Assembly (NCBI GenBank): GCA_949592205.1
Contig: CATIUR010000004.1
Location: forward strand, 83,737,337-83,801,336
Origin: Helichrysum umbraculigerum
Taxonomy: Eukaryota; Streptophyta; Magnoliopsida; Asterales; Asteraceae
DNA: 64,000 nucleotides
Direction of reading: 5' to 3'
Below, one piece after another: positions 54,682-64,000 of the stretch. Numbering within the stretch: the stretch's first letter is position 1; each line of letters starts with the position of its first letter. The notes beneath the pieces are model-generated. The model was not told where the DNA came from. It did no database searches and saw only the letters and a program-made list of their open reading frames with translations. The position numbers and the translations under genes were made by a program.

Positions 54682-55095
54682 CTAATTCTGTCGTAAGTTG
54701 AGTTGTGGCAGCAGTGCAGTGAGATGATTCACAGACTCTGCAAGTCTGTTGGCAGTTCGAAGGGCGTCTTCGGTTTCCCTTAGACTTGTCTCGCACTGAT
54801 GCAGCCTTGATTGTAAAACAGAGATCTCATTTCGGTTGCCAATCACTTGGTTGTGGACAACCTCCATGGTTTCGAACGTTCCTTCCACCTGATTTTGAAG
54901 AGTGTTCATGGTGTTAACAGTGTGATCGTGGTCTTCGGAGACTTGCTCGATTCGTTCCATTGCTGTAAGTCTCCAGAGCTCACGGGTCTCTTGCAGCTCA
55001 ATATCCATAGCGTTAAGTCGTTGTTCGTGGTGATGTACTCTAGCGGTTAAGTCCGGTAGAGTAGGGTGAGTTGGATATGGGCTAGCTCGAGGCAA
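54682..55095 (-). CDS. Tek-5 pre-gag ORF, 137 aa, predicted coiled coil
   Basis: Intact ORF between the PBS and gag. From about residue 20 to 130 it is almost free of proline and glycine and shows heptad-like spacing of Leu, Met, Ile and Val (VHHHEQRLNAMDIEL, MNTLQNQVEGTFETMEVV, ISVLQSRLHQCETSL), so a long helical coiled coil is likely. It shares no visible sequence with the 158-aa pre-gag ORFs of Tek-1 and Tek-3. It could oligomerise with itself or with gag; I do not recognise a family. It has stayed open although the gag-pol of the same copy is broken. Confidence 0.6.
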   Translation of the reverse strand: MPRASPYPTHPTLPDLTARVHHHEQRLNAMDIELQETRELWRLTAMERIEQVSEDHDHTVNTMNTLQNQVEGTFETMEVVHNQVIGNRNEISVLQSRLHQCETSLRETEDALRTANRLAESVNHLTALLPQLNLRQN

Positions 55096-55538
55096 CCTGG
55101 TGTCCCTCCTAGCTACCCTTGAGTTTCGTGATTCATGTGGGTAAGAACGTGACGAACTTGGTGGTGTGTTTGCCGTTCTGAGACAAAGCGTTAGGAAGAA
55201 TGAGGCCTATATCCATATAATAACTTATATAATATAGCCTAAGATTGTAACGAGGCCTATCTATGTATACTTAGTATCACATAATATCCTATTGGGTGTC
55301 TAGCACAGACTCGTTTGAGTTCCGGTTCTCTCGAGGTCAGAGTCAACTAGTGTATTCCTGTTCAACATGATCGTTTCAGACCTTACATCATCTTTCTTTA
55401 ATTGTACATAGTTGATCAGGCTATGTTAAATTAAAGTCGTATGCTGTAATTTCTGAACCAGTCATGCCTAATGAGGAAATACTGCCTAACGGTCATAGTC
55501 TAGGCCCACTAAATGCAACCTAGTTCACTATAACCTTA
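55096..55538 (-). other. Tek-5 leader
   Basis: Noncoding. From about 55200 it aligns with the leaders of Tek-1 and Tek-3, closely so next to the PBS, although the pre-gag ORFs beyond it differ. Confidence 0.55.
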
Positions 55539-55551
55539 GGCTCTGATACCA
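55539..55551 (-). other. Tek-5 primer-binding site (tRNA-iMet type)
   Basis: The minus strand reads TGGTATCAGAGCC, 3 nt from the LTR. Confidence 0.95.
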
Positions 55552-55554
55552 ATC

Positions 55555-58203
55555 TGTGACACGTCCAAAATTGATGATTTGCGGAAGCTCGATTTGGGTG
55601 TCACTAATCAATACACAAAGCACATAAGATATATAATGAACGACCACTATATGCATCGTTTTAAACTTGTATTAATAAAGTAAACGTTTACATCAAAAAT
55701 AATGTTACATTAGCTCGGTTCCTGAAATTTAGAGATTACATAGCATAATTACTTTTACAAAATATAATAATGCAATCAAATCTCTAGTTGTATGAATGCT
55801 GACTCGAGCTAAGAATCCTTGCTTGTGCAGCCAACCTACTGCTGGGTACCTGTGATACATACTAAAATGGGTCAGCGAAAACGCTGGTGAGCTCACAGGT
55901 TTGTATGTCAATGTATAGTTGTAAGAACCGCAAGATTTAAATTGAATTTACAATGCAATTAAGCAAAATAAAAGTTATACAATCCATGAGCACATAGTCT
56001 GAGCTTAACTTGAGCGCTAGGTCCAATTAAGGAAACCTAACTGATTTGCCTGCTACGAGTGTCTAATCCACACTCGTCTTCCCAAATGCTAATACATCCG
56101 TTTGACCGGTTAGTGCGTGCTAACCCGGATGAGGATTGTCAATCCCATATGATATCATATACTAACATTCACGCTAAAATATTAGAGACTATGCTATAGA
56201 GGACTTTAAATTGATTAGCTTGAAACTCATGTAGTACTTGAAGGTTGGTACTTGCGTTCTACTTGTAAAACAAAACAGAGCAGTAATATCACACCCCTAG
56301 TTGAAAAATAGTGAAAATGGGGCCATGAAACTCACCTGAGTCTTGAAGTGTTCAATTTAATAAACTTGAAGTAATTAGCTGTGTATTGGTGTCCAAAGGC
56401 TTGAAACCTGAATGTGTCCACGACACTTGATTTGTTATTAATTGTACCGGTATCTCGAAAGACTACCATTGAAGTTGCTATACAACTATATATATATGTC
56501 CAAATTACTACGATTTGGTTGTTTGTTTTGTTACAAGTTACTACGACTTGTTTGATTGAATTGATACAAGTTACAACGACTTGTTTGATTTTAAAGTATG
56601 TTTTGAAAACGCGTACGGCCCGTTGGTGATTTATTTGTAATATTAGTCTTGATGTTACCACATTGATTTCGAAGCGTTATACTTGAAAAACAAATTCCAT
56701 TATGTTTGAAAAGTTGTATCGTATAAGTGTTTTGAAGTTGTACAAGTTTGACACTTGGTGAAAAATGTGCTTACGGAATCTAAGTACGGGGGTCCGGGGG
56801 CAGCGCCCCTGGTAGCGGGGTCCAAGGGGCAGAGCACCTGGCTGGGGTCGAGCTGCCAGGTCAGCTTGGAAAATTTTTATTTCTACTATATTGCTTTAAG
56901 GAAAAACGCATCTGGACTTGAATTTGGGTGAAATCAAGTGATAAAATTTTGGTCTCGACACTTAGTAAAAAGTTGTAATTATCCTGTTTTATGCGACACA
57001 ATATGCGACATAATAATTTGTTATGCGACACAAGGGTTGTGTCGCATAAGTATGCGACACAATACCTATACGACACAAGGGTTGTGTCGCATAGGTTCGG
57101 AATGCTAAATCAATAGCGACATAATAGTTGTGTCGTATAGAAATACGACATAGTTTGCGACACAATATTGTGTCGCATGGGTTGCGACACTAAAGGTTTG
57201 GTACGACACAAGATGCGACATAAAGGGTTTTATGCGACACAGTATGCGACACAAGACTTGTGTCGCACTGAAGAACACTCAGACAGTGAACACGGCTGTC
57301 TCGATTTTTCAATCCCAAAAATCCAAATCAAACTCATTTTTAGGTTGTAAATTCGTGTTTTCTTCATATATTTGGACATATACATGTTATATAACTCCTA
57401 AATATGTAACAACAAGCTAAAACGAGAAGTTTCGGGAATTTGTCGGAAACTTACGCGGTGTCGGATTGAAAATCCGAGAAGATGGAAGAGTAGATCGTGT
57501 CGAGGTGGTTCCGTTTCTATAAAAATCTTGATGTTTTGATGTCGTTTAGTGTCCCAATCTTGTGATTTTTGATGAATTTGTGGTGGTGGAAATTTGAGAG
57601 AGAAATTGGTAGAGAGAGAGAGATGAGAAGATAGAAGTGAAAAGAAAAGAAGAAAGGAGGGGGTTTTGGTGGAAATCCCCACCATTTTCAGTCTACGCCT
57701 AGCGCTCCGTGCGGTGCTCGTTTTCCCGATTATTTAAACGTTTAGTTAATATTAGTTACTTTTAGATATACGTTTTAAAATGCGGATAAATTCCCGATGG
57801 TTTGGTTGAAGTATTTTTATTAAAGTACTTTAGGTTGTAGTTATAAATTATAACTTAAACTCGTTTTGTTTTGTCGCGCGTGTTTATAATTTAACTAAGT
57901 AAATTGTTATTTATACGATACGGTTTAAAATGAAATATTACAAAATAATATTCTTGAGATATAATAGTTCCACTAAATAACGTTATGTTATTTAGTTAAA
58001 TTGTTCACCAACGTCCGTATTATCGTATCGAAATTCATTCCATTTGTAACTCGTACGATTTAAACAAACCGCATAATTGTGTAGATATATATTCAACAAT
58101 ATATATAATATTTGATACATTAATTAGTCTAACACAGCACTAATTACATGTATTAAAACTTGATTAGGTACTAAATTCTAGTCCTAAATTGGCGGGTGTC
58201 ACA
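55555..58203 (-). repeat. Tek-5 5' LTR (2649 bp)
   Basis: Same layout as 33980-36655. GC-rich block at 56787-56898 with one unit fewer, GCGACACAA array at 56992-57269, U3 octamer at 58005-58012. Confidence 0.95.
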
Positions 58204-58208
58204 TATAT

Positions 58209-58615
58209 ACACTTGAATAAACCGTTAATATGTAAAAATAAGCTAAAACGAGAGGTTTCGGGATTTTGTCGGAAACTTACAAAGTGGCGAAATGAAAATC
58301 CGAAAAGATGGAAGTGTAGATCGTTGCGTGGTGGTCGTTAATCTGTAAAAATCTTGATGATTTGATGTCGTTTGTGGGTGTGATTTGGTGATTTAGTGAT
58401 TTTGGTATGTGTTGGTTTTGAGAGAAAGTTGAGAGAAGAGAGAGAGAGATGAGATGAAAATGAGAAAATATGGAGGTAATGAGATGGTAAAGGGGGGGCC
58501 GGCCCACTTGGGCCCCACCCGAGTGTGGTTGGCTCCAAATTTTAATCCTGCGCAATCGCGCTCCGTGCGGTGTTCGTTTTCCCGATCGTTTAAAACGTTA
58601 AATAATTAGTTTATA
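58209..58615 (-). repeat. Tek-4 LTR, second part, truncated
   Basis: It resumes the Tek-4 LTR after the TATAT duplication (58204-58208), with the donor-like GTAAGTTT region (about 58280), CT-rich leader and upstream block. It stops near 58615 where CACTA-like sequence begins, so its U3 end is missing. Confidence 0.8.
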
Positions 58616-59165
58616 CGTGACCATAAACATCATTTGGTTACACATTTGTGAAATGGTGTGGCTATTGTAAAGCCATATGTGTGACCATATGTACCTTGTT
58701 TTGGCTACACTGAAATCATGTGTGACAAACTCGACTACATGATTTAATCACATAAACAATTACTTCAAGTGACCATATAGTGGCATATGATTTAGACACA
58801 AAAATAACATTGTATGTGACCTATATAAAACTTAATGATAATTGATGTCCATTTTTGCTTTAAAAAATAGCCACATGAATATTTCACAAAGTGACTGTTG
58901 TGAATATATTCGTCACATACAATCAACTTAAACGTGACCATAAACATCATTTGGTTACACATTTGTGAAATAGTGTGGCTATTGTAAAGCCATATGTGTG
59001 ACCATATGTACCTGGTTTTGGCTACACTGAAATCATAAATGTTCGAACATGTGTGACTAAATAATAACGTGCTTTTTATTTTCGTACCTATAGTCACACA
59101 AATGTTCGAATGTGTGACTATCTGATTTCGAGCATGTGTGACCAAAGCGTCATTTTGTACTAGTG
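58616..59165. mobile_element. CACTA-like DNA transposon terminus
   Basis: The right end, read on the minus strand, is CACTAGTACAAAATGACG. The region is full of GTGTGAC/GTCACAC subterminal motifs in both orientations and contains a 104-bp direct repeat (58616-58719 and 58933-59036). I see no matching left terminus and no transposase, so it is a fragment or a deletion derivative. Confidence 0.6.
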
Positions 59166-60143
59166 AATTTAAACCTTTTGTATAGTACACCGTGAATCAA
59201 TCGGGGATTTATTGGGAATGTAGTGAGGGCTGGTTTATATCATAGATGGTTAAATGTTAATACAAACTTAGTTAAACTAGTCCAGAGTGACCATAAAGTA
59301 TGTGGCACCGGAAAGACCGTAAAACGGCACAGTACTTCGTATAGCGTTGGAAACACTTCAAGTGGAGTACAAATACGTGGAAGCTAAGGAACTGTCGTCG
59401 GTTGAAGACTGTGTCACATCTTGGTTAAACCACACAGCTCTGGACTAAACAAAGACCATTAATGTAGAGTTAGCAGTCACCAAACCAAGTCTTAATCTTA
59501 AATGCCTTGTCTAGTCTTAGTATCCTCACAGTGTTAAGAACGGTCAGAACATTAGTGGGTCTGTTACTCTATCTCATGCGCCCAGGAATACTATTCCAAG
59601 AAGGGTCTCTATTCCACCATATGGAAAGTGTTGAAGAGTTGAGCAGCCTCCTCTGATCAGAATCACCATAGCCTAGTAACCCAGTGACATACTGTTTGAG
59701 AAATCAAATAGTAGGGTGTTAGTGTTTACACTGTGAATACTTAGACGAAATCAAGACACAAATCTTTAAAAGACGTTTTCATACTTAAACCTTAGACATC
59801 ACCCCATGCATAAGCTAATGAAGTCATAGCAAGCACTACCCTCCATTTTACTTTTATGATCTTTTAGTTTTAGTAGCTTAATTAGATAAATAGATAAAAA
59901 AACCAAAACAAACAATTACCAATCTATTCAACCCTAGCTTAATTACTGATTTGTCAGAACTAGCTCTGTTTCAATTCTGCAATCGTGAGAAACAACCCTG
60001 GATCATCCTTACCGCATACTTGTATCAGGTATTCGTACCTAGTATTAGTAGGTAGTACGGAGGATTAGGCTCCCCCCGACTTTTTATAAATTTAAAACTC
60101 CACCGTTACGGCTGTTGCGCGAATGACCGTAGCAGTTGTAACA
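59166..60143 (+). repeat. Ath-3 5' LTR (3' part)
   Basis: Distantly alignable with the 3' half of the Ath-1 LTR, for example the parts around 59300-59400 and 59650-59700. It ends TTGTAACA before the PBS. The true LTR start was not found; it may have been lost at the CACTA junction. Confidence 0.7.
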
Positions 60144-60149
60144 AGTTTT

Positions 60150-60167
60150 TGGCGCCGCTGCCGGGGA
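60150..60167 (+). other. Ath-3 primer-binding site (tRNA-Asp type)
   Basis: TGGCGCCGCTGCCGGGGA, identical to Ath-1. Bases 60168-60371 are leader. Confidence 0.9.
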
Positions 60168-60371
60168 ACGGTGGTACAATTCGGAGCCTGTTTAGATAGA
60201 TTAGTTTTTAAGAGATCCTTTTTGACTTCGATTCACCGTCCTTGTCAGAAGTTACTTTCCGCCCATAGATTAGCATAGTTAGCTTAGATTAGTTTAGCTT
60301 AATTATCATTCTCGTCCCAACTTTAATTTTGAAACCTTCTTCGTATACTGTCTTTCCTAAAAACTTTGGCA

Positions 60372-61688
60372 ATGGAAAATCAATAACAACAACTAATAGA
60401 TCAAATTGATAGTCTTGTTAATTCACTTCAAAATAGATGTAGGCTATGTGGTGATGCCTACTTAGACGAAGAATGTCAGAAACATACGATGTTAGGCATA
60501 GGATACTTAGATTCCCAATCTGATACCTATAGCCCCCAACAACATCATTATCAATATTACTATCTTGAACCAATCAATGTCTACCCACACTCATCTTACC
60601 CTATTCATGAACAACAACCATATGAGAGTTCTAACTTGGGAGATATGCCTACAGCTTATCTCAGCAATAATGCTACTCTTTCACACTCTTACAACCCACT
60701 TGAACAATTATTAAAAGAACAAGACGACATGCTTAGAAGATGTACTGATAGGCTGTCTAAAATAGAAACACTAGTACAAGTGAGTAGTAAGGGAATTAGG
60801 GATCAAGTTACAACCAACTATAAGCTACAAGAAGATGATAGGCACCCACACACCAGATCTACATCATTTAACACAGACTTTCATTCTGGTTGCAAACTTC
60901 CTTCAAATCCTATTCAATCTTCTAAATCCTCACTTCCACCCATTATTAACCTATCTACGTCTGAGACCAACGAAGAGTTCATTCTAGAGGAACTTTCCGA
61001 ACCACTGCAACTCGAAGCTACTAGCTAGGGTGACGAGTATGACGAGGTAGACGAAGAGATAGAAATGGATAACCCGGAGGTGCAGATTTACATAGAAGAC
61101 TCAGCTTCAGAAGGACCGGAGGAATGCACACCAACTCTGAGTAGTGATCTCATCCCAATTCAAACCGACGTGGTTGATGTTATCCCACAACTAGTTGTGG
61201 TGAATGATATCCCACATATCTTTCTCGATGAATCACCCATTGATCTAGTTGAACCTGCTACCTTAGACTAGCCAGTTGCCCAAGTAGTTGATGAGAACGT
61301 TGCTACAAGATTAGAGACATCAATGGACTCTGTCCCACCTCCATGCCCAAAGTACAACATTCACACCGACTCAAAGACCATAGGAAGTAAGGTTGGTTCT
61401 ACATCATGGTTGCCTTACAAATCATCTCTCCACCATATAATGACGTATGCGTCATGGAGTAATAAGGACACCCTTGACCAACCCATTCTACCTATCCAAC
61501 TCAAGGAGGTAATCAAAGTTGAGAGATCTATTACACCTCCGGTAGAACGATTCCCTCACTTTGAATCATCTCCTCATATTGGACATAACCTAGCCTTAAC
61601 TTGCCTCAAATTCTTAGGTATGTACCAATATTACCACTTGTGTCTACTGATGGATGCAAGGAAGCCGCTAGGATCTCCTGACATATAG
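60372..61688 (+). pseudogene. Ath-3 ORF of unknown function, three in-frame stops
   Basis: One frame of 439 codons from ATG 60372, broken at codon 5 (60384), 61026 and 61269. The N-terminus has a Cys/His cluster, CRLCGDAYLDEECQKH, that resembles a degenerate zinc knuckle. A Tyr/Pro/Gln-rich stretch follows, then a helical segment (LEQLLKEQDDMLRRCTDRLS), an acidic middle and a C-terminal part I do not recognise. No capsid, protease, RT or integrase motif is seen. It may be a strongly reduced gag-like protein. Confidence 0.5.
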
Positions 61689-61723
61689 TGTTAGAGTCAA
61701 GCTAGAGACTCGAACAAAAACAA

Positions 61724-61744
61724 GCGCTTCTCGGGAGGCAACCC
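61724..61744 (+). other. Conserved GCTTCTCGGGAGGCAACCC motif, Ath-3 copy
   Basis: Identical to 16984-17004 and at the same distance after the ORF. Confidence 0.7.
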
Positions 61745-62608
61745 ATGTTTAACGTAGTTTTAATAGTATTAATCATAATAGTAGTTAATCTAGGATAAGT
61801 AGTCTGCTAACCTAAATAAGTAGAAAATGAAACCCTAAATTGCATGTTCAAGTTTTTCTTCAAGAACTAAAAGGATGATTTTTGAAATGAACTTCAAACT
61901 TTTGTTAAAACCTTCAAAACTTCCTTCTCCCGCTTGCTTGAACCTAATTACAACATCCATTTTTACCATTATATAAAGTTCTTAAACTATCCTTTAACTC
62001 ACAAACATGGGATTAGCAACCTTAGTAATCTTACACTACCCACTAACATATTTCGAGCATTTGAGGTACTTACATATATTTCTGTCAACATACATAAAAG
62101 ATCTTTAAATGATTTATCTACTAACATGATTTATATGTCAATATGTGTATTATGCTCGAACTCGTTTAAAAATATGTGTTGTGAACATCTTTATACTTGG
62201 TTGACTGATTTAATTGCTCATACTAGTATTCCCATAACTGTTGTTTGTGCTACAGTAAAATTATAGGCAACTGACACTTTTATGTGTGAGATCAAACTCT
62301 AAGTCATACACTGTTTTGTTTTTCTGATTTGGAGAATGATCAATTGTTTGTTAGGTCATGTTTGTTCTATTAAACAGGGACTGATGCCTATGGATAAAGA
62401 GCTTTTGAGAATAATGGAAACACGACAAGGGGTGCTTACAAGTTCATTTAATTTGGGAAACTTTTGAACATTGCTTTTCAGGAGAAGAGATGGCTCTTTC
62501 AGGCACGTAGATGGTCACATTCTAGTTGTCTATGACTTGGTCATCGAGTAGATCACATCAAAATTCACCACATCCCAGAACTACACTTACAATTTCCTTG
62601 GCTGCTAG
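61745..62608 (+). other. Ath-3 noncoding tail
   Basis: AT-rich, no gene I can support. An open frame (61934-62266) has no recognised domain and no ATG at its start. Confidence 0.5.
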
Positions 62609-63037
62609 TGTAACACCTGGTCAAAAATGACCAAAATCCACACCCAATTTAAACTTTTCTATTCACATATTCTATACAAATAATATCAAGTGTTCAAGTA
62701 TTATATATATAGTTATATATATACAACATAAAATGATTATTAATAATCGCATACAAACAAATTTGAAAGAACGCGCAATCTCAATTACGGACGTTGGTGA
62801 AAAACATTTTTAAATAATGTATTATTGATGATAATAATAATTATTTAAACGATTGATATTTTATACATATTTTGTGTACTAAAAACTATCCATATGTTCA
62901 AAGTGAAACAAAGTTATATTTTTATAAAGCAATTAAAAGTATTTTTATAAAATACTTCGAATAAAAACGTATACGATTTCACATTTAGAGATTTATCATT
63001 TTAAAACATTATACTACGTTACGATCGGGTACACAAA
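62609..63037 (+). repeat. Tek-7 LTR, U3 part
   Basis: It starts TGTAACACCTGG and carries GTTGGTGA at 62793-62800. It is cut by Tek-8 at 63038; the rest should lie beyond the window. Confidence 0.75.
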
Positions 63038-64000
63038 TGTGACACTCCTCCAAATTAGGTATATAATTATACTTAATTACATGCATTTCTTACGCTAATT
63101 CCCTACGATTGTGTTAACATAAACTTTTGATGTGATGTGAGTCTAGCGAGCCCAAAACAATAATACATGAAGTATTACATAAATTGTAATTTATAAAATT
63201 ACGCGATTTTTAGCTGAAAAGTTACCGAATACGCGTCCGAATAAATGCGACAAAATAAATAACGAAAGTTGGTGACAAAATATATAATTAATAATTCGAT
63301 TATTAATTACGAGTATTTATATATCTATAACATATAGATAAAGTGGTTCAAATATACGTTTAACATAAAACGTATTATAACACGAACAGAAACAATTCTA
63401 AAACGCGCATACGACGTCAAATCATAAAAATGCAAATTTTCTCGTTCATTTGGAAGAAGTTAGAACATTACTTCAAAATATGAAATCCTAAATTTACTGA
63501 AAATTGACGCTCAATTAACTACGCGCAGTAAAATGTACAACTATCAAAAATAATGATAACCTCATTATTCTGAAAATATATTACGAACCAGGAGAGCTTC
63601 TACAAAATAAAAATATAAAATGTTAAGTTTTATATTGCTATAATTATACCCGTACTCGAGATTGGTGGGACTAAAATCCCACCAACCTACAATAATGCAG
63701 GAGACAGATGGTTTTTAAAACCATACTCCCTCCCTCTCTGTGATCTTCGACACTTTCACCCACACCCAATCATTTTCCATTTTTCTTTCTCTCATTCACA
63801 AACAAATTAACAACATCAGAGGCAACATCACAAAGGCAGCAGCAGTAGTAGTAAAACACCAAGATCACCATCATCATCATCATCCGATCATCATCTTCAT
63901 CATTTTCATTTTTGTAAGAAAACTTTCAATCTTTGTTTCTTTACTTAAATTTCGTATATATATGGTGATAACATAACATAATCAAAGCATGTAACACACA
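63038..64000 (+). repeat. Tek-8 LTR, 5' part (runs off the window)
   Basis: It starts TGTGACACTCC and is related to the Tek-6 LTR at its start. It has GTTGGTGA (63268-63275), a 9-bp hairpin TTGGTGGGA-CTAAAA-TCCCACCAA (63662-63685), a CT-rich stretch (63725-63800) likely near the transcription start, and a donor-like G|GTAAG-type site at 63914 after a CAT repeat. Confidence 0.8.

Larger units (their letters stand above)
33980..58203 (-). mobile_element. Tek-5: Tekay-type element split by Tek-6
   Basis: TSD TATAT at 33975-33979 and 58204-58208. LTRs 33980-36655 and 55555-58203, roughly 99 percent alike by eye. The order (leftwards) is 5' LTR, PBS, coiled-coil pre-gag ORF, gag, pol, PPT, 3' LTR. 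Tek-6 sits in gag. The coding region has several stops and a frameshift, so it is not autonomous. Confidence 0.95.
59166..62608 (+). mobile_element. Ath-3: Athila-like non-autonomous element, truncated
   Basis: LTR part, Asp-type PBS, one broken ORF, the GCTTCTCGGGAGGCAACCC motif and a noncoding tail, cut at 62609 by a Tekay LTR. The LTR start and the whole 3' LTR are missing from the window. Confidence 0.75.

Noticed and set aside
58792..59190. 132-aa frame on the minus strand
   Set aside because: It covers CACTA-like subterminal repeats and part of a direct repeat; no transposase motif.
61934..62266. 110-aa frame in the Ath-3 tail, possibly env-like
   Set aside because: No ATG at its start, AT-driven composition, no clear signal peptide or membrane segment, no match in Ath-1.

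Overview
This window is plant nuclear DNA made almost entirely of nested LTR retrotransposons. I found no host gene, rRNA or tRNA gene. The evidence is Ty3/gypsy polyproteins with plant-type chromodomains (Tekay/Del lineage), Athila-type elements, initiator-Met and Asp-type tRNA primer-binding sites (PBS), TG...CA termini and 5-bp target-site duplications (TSDs). A large-genome flowering plant fits; I cannot name the family from these bases.

Element names used here: Tek-1 to Tek-8 are Tekay-like, Ath-1 to Ath-3 are Athila-like. Block 1 (1-31849) is Tek-1 (minus strand). Its 5' LTR is split by Ath-1 (2981-31163, plus, TSD CTGCT). Ath-1 itself carries two later insertions: Tek-2 (5059-12277, plus, TSD AATAA), a gag-only non-autonomous element sitting in the Ath-1 5' LTR, and Tek-3 (17381-27561, minus, TSD TTACC), a nearly intact gag-pol element sitting in the Ath-1 tail. 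Block 2 (31850-32396) is a 78-bp copia integrase sliver followed by an inverted Athila LTR fragment (Ath-2). Block 3 (32397-58615) is a Tek-4 LTR (minus) split by Tek-5 (33980-58203, minus, TSD TATAT), whose gag is split by Tek-6 (40847-54179, plus, TSD CCTTC, LTRs of about 4.4 kb). Block 4 is a CACTA-like terminus (to 59165), Ath-3 (59166-62608), and two 5' LTR pieces, Tek-7 (62609) and Tek-8 (63038 to the window end).

The most interesting signal is structural RNA/DNA inside the Tekay LTRs. A segment near the LTR 3' end is bounded by a conserved splice-donor-like CAG|GTGAGT and an acceptor-like CAG, with a short hairpin just upstream of a TTGAC/CTGAC branchpoint-like site. The arms of that hairpin differ between families but stay complementary. 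Between these sites each family carries its own hairpins. Tek-2 has 13 hairpins that all share the 7-nt loop AGAACGA while their 5-bp stems vary in a compensatory way. Tek-6 has about ten unrelated hairpins in the same place. Tek-1, -3, -4 and -5 have small hairpins and palindromes with compensatory arms. Upstream lies a second kind of array, of GCGACGTA or GCGACACAA motifs in both orientations.

Other points are two unrelated small ORFs placed before gag, an Athila-like element whose protease is followed by a long reading frame of unknown function where reverse transcriptase and integrase would be expected, and the same in-frame stop inside RNase H in two different Tekay families. Strand, boundaries and TSDs were read directly. 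Family names rest on recognised motifs, and functions of the hairpins are inference.
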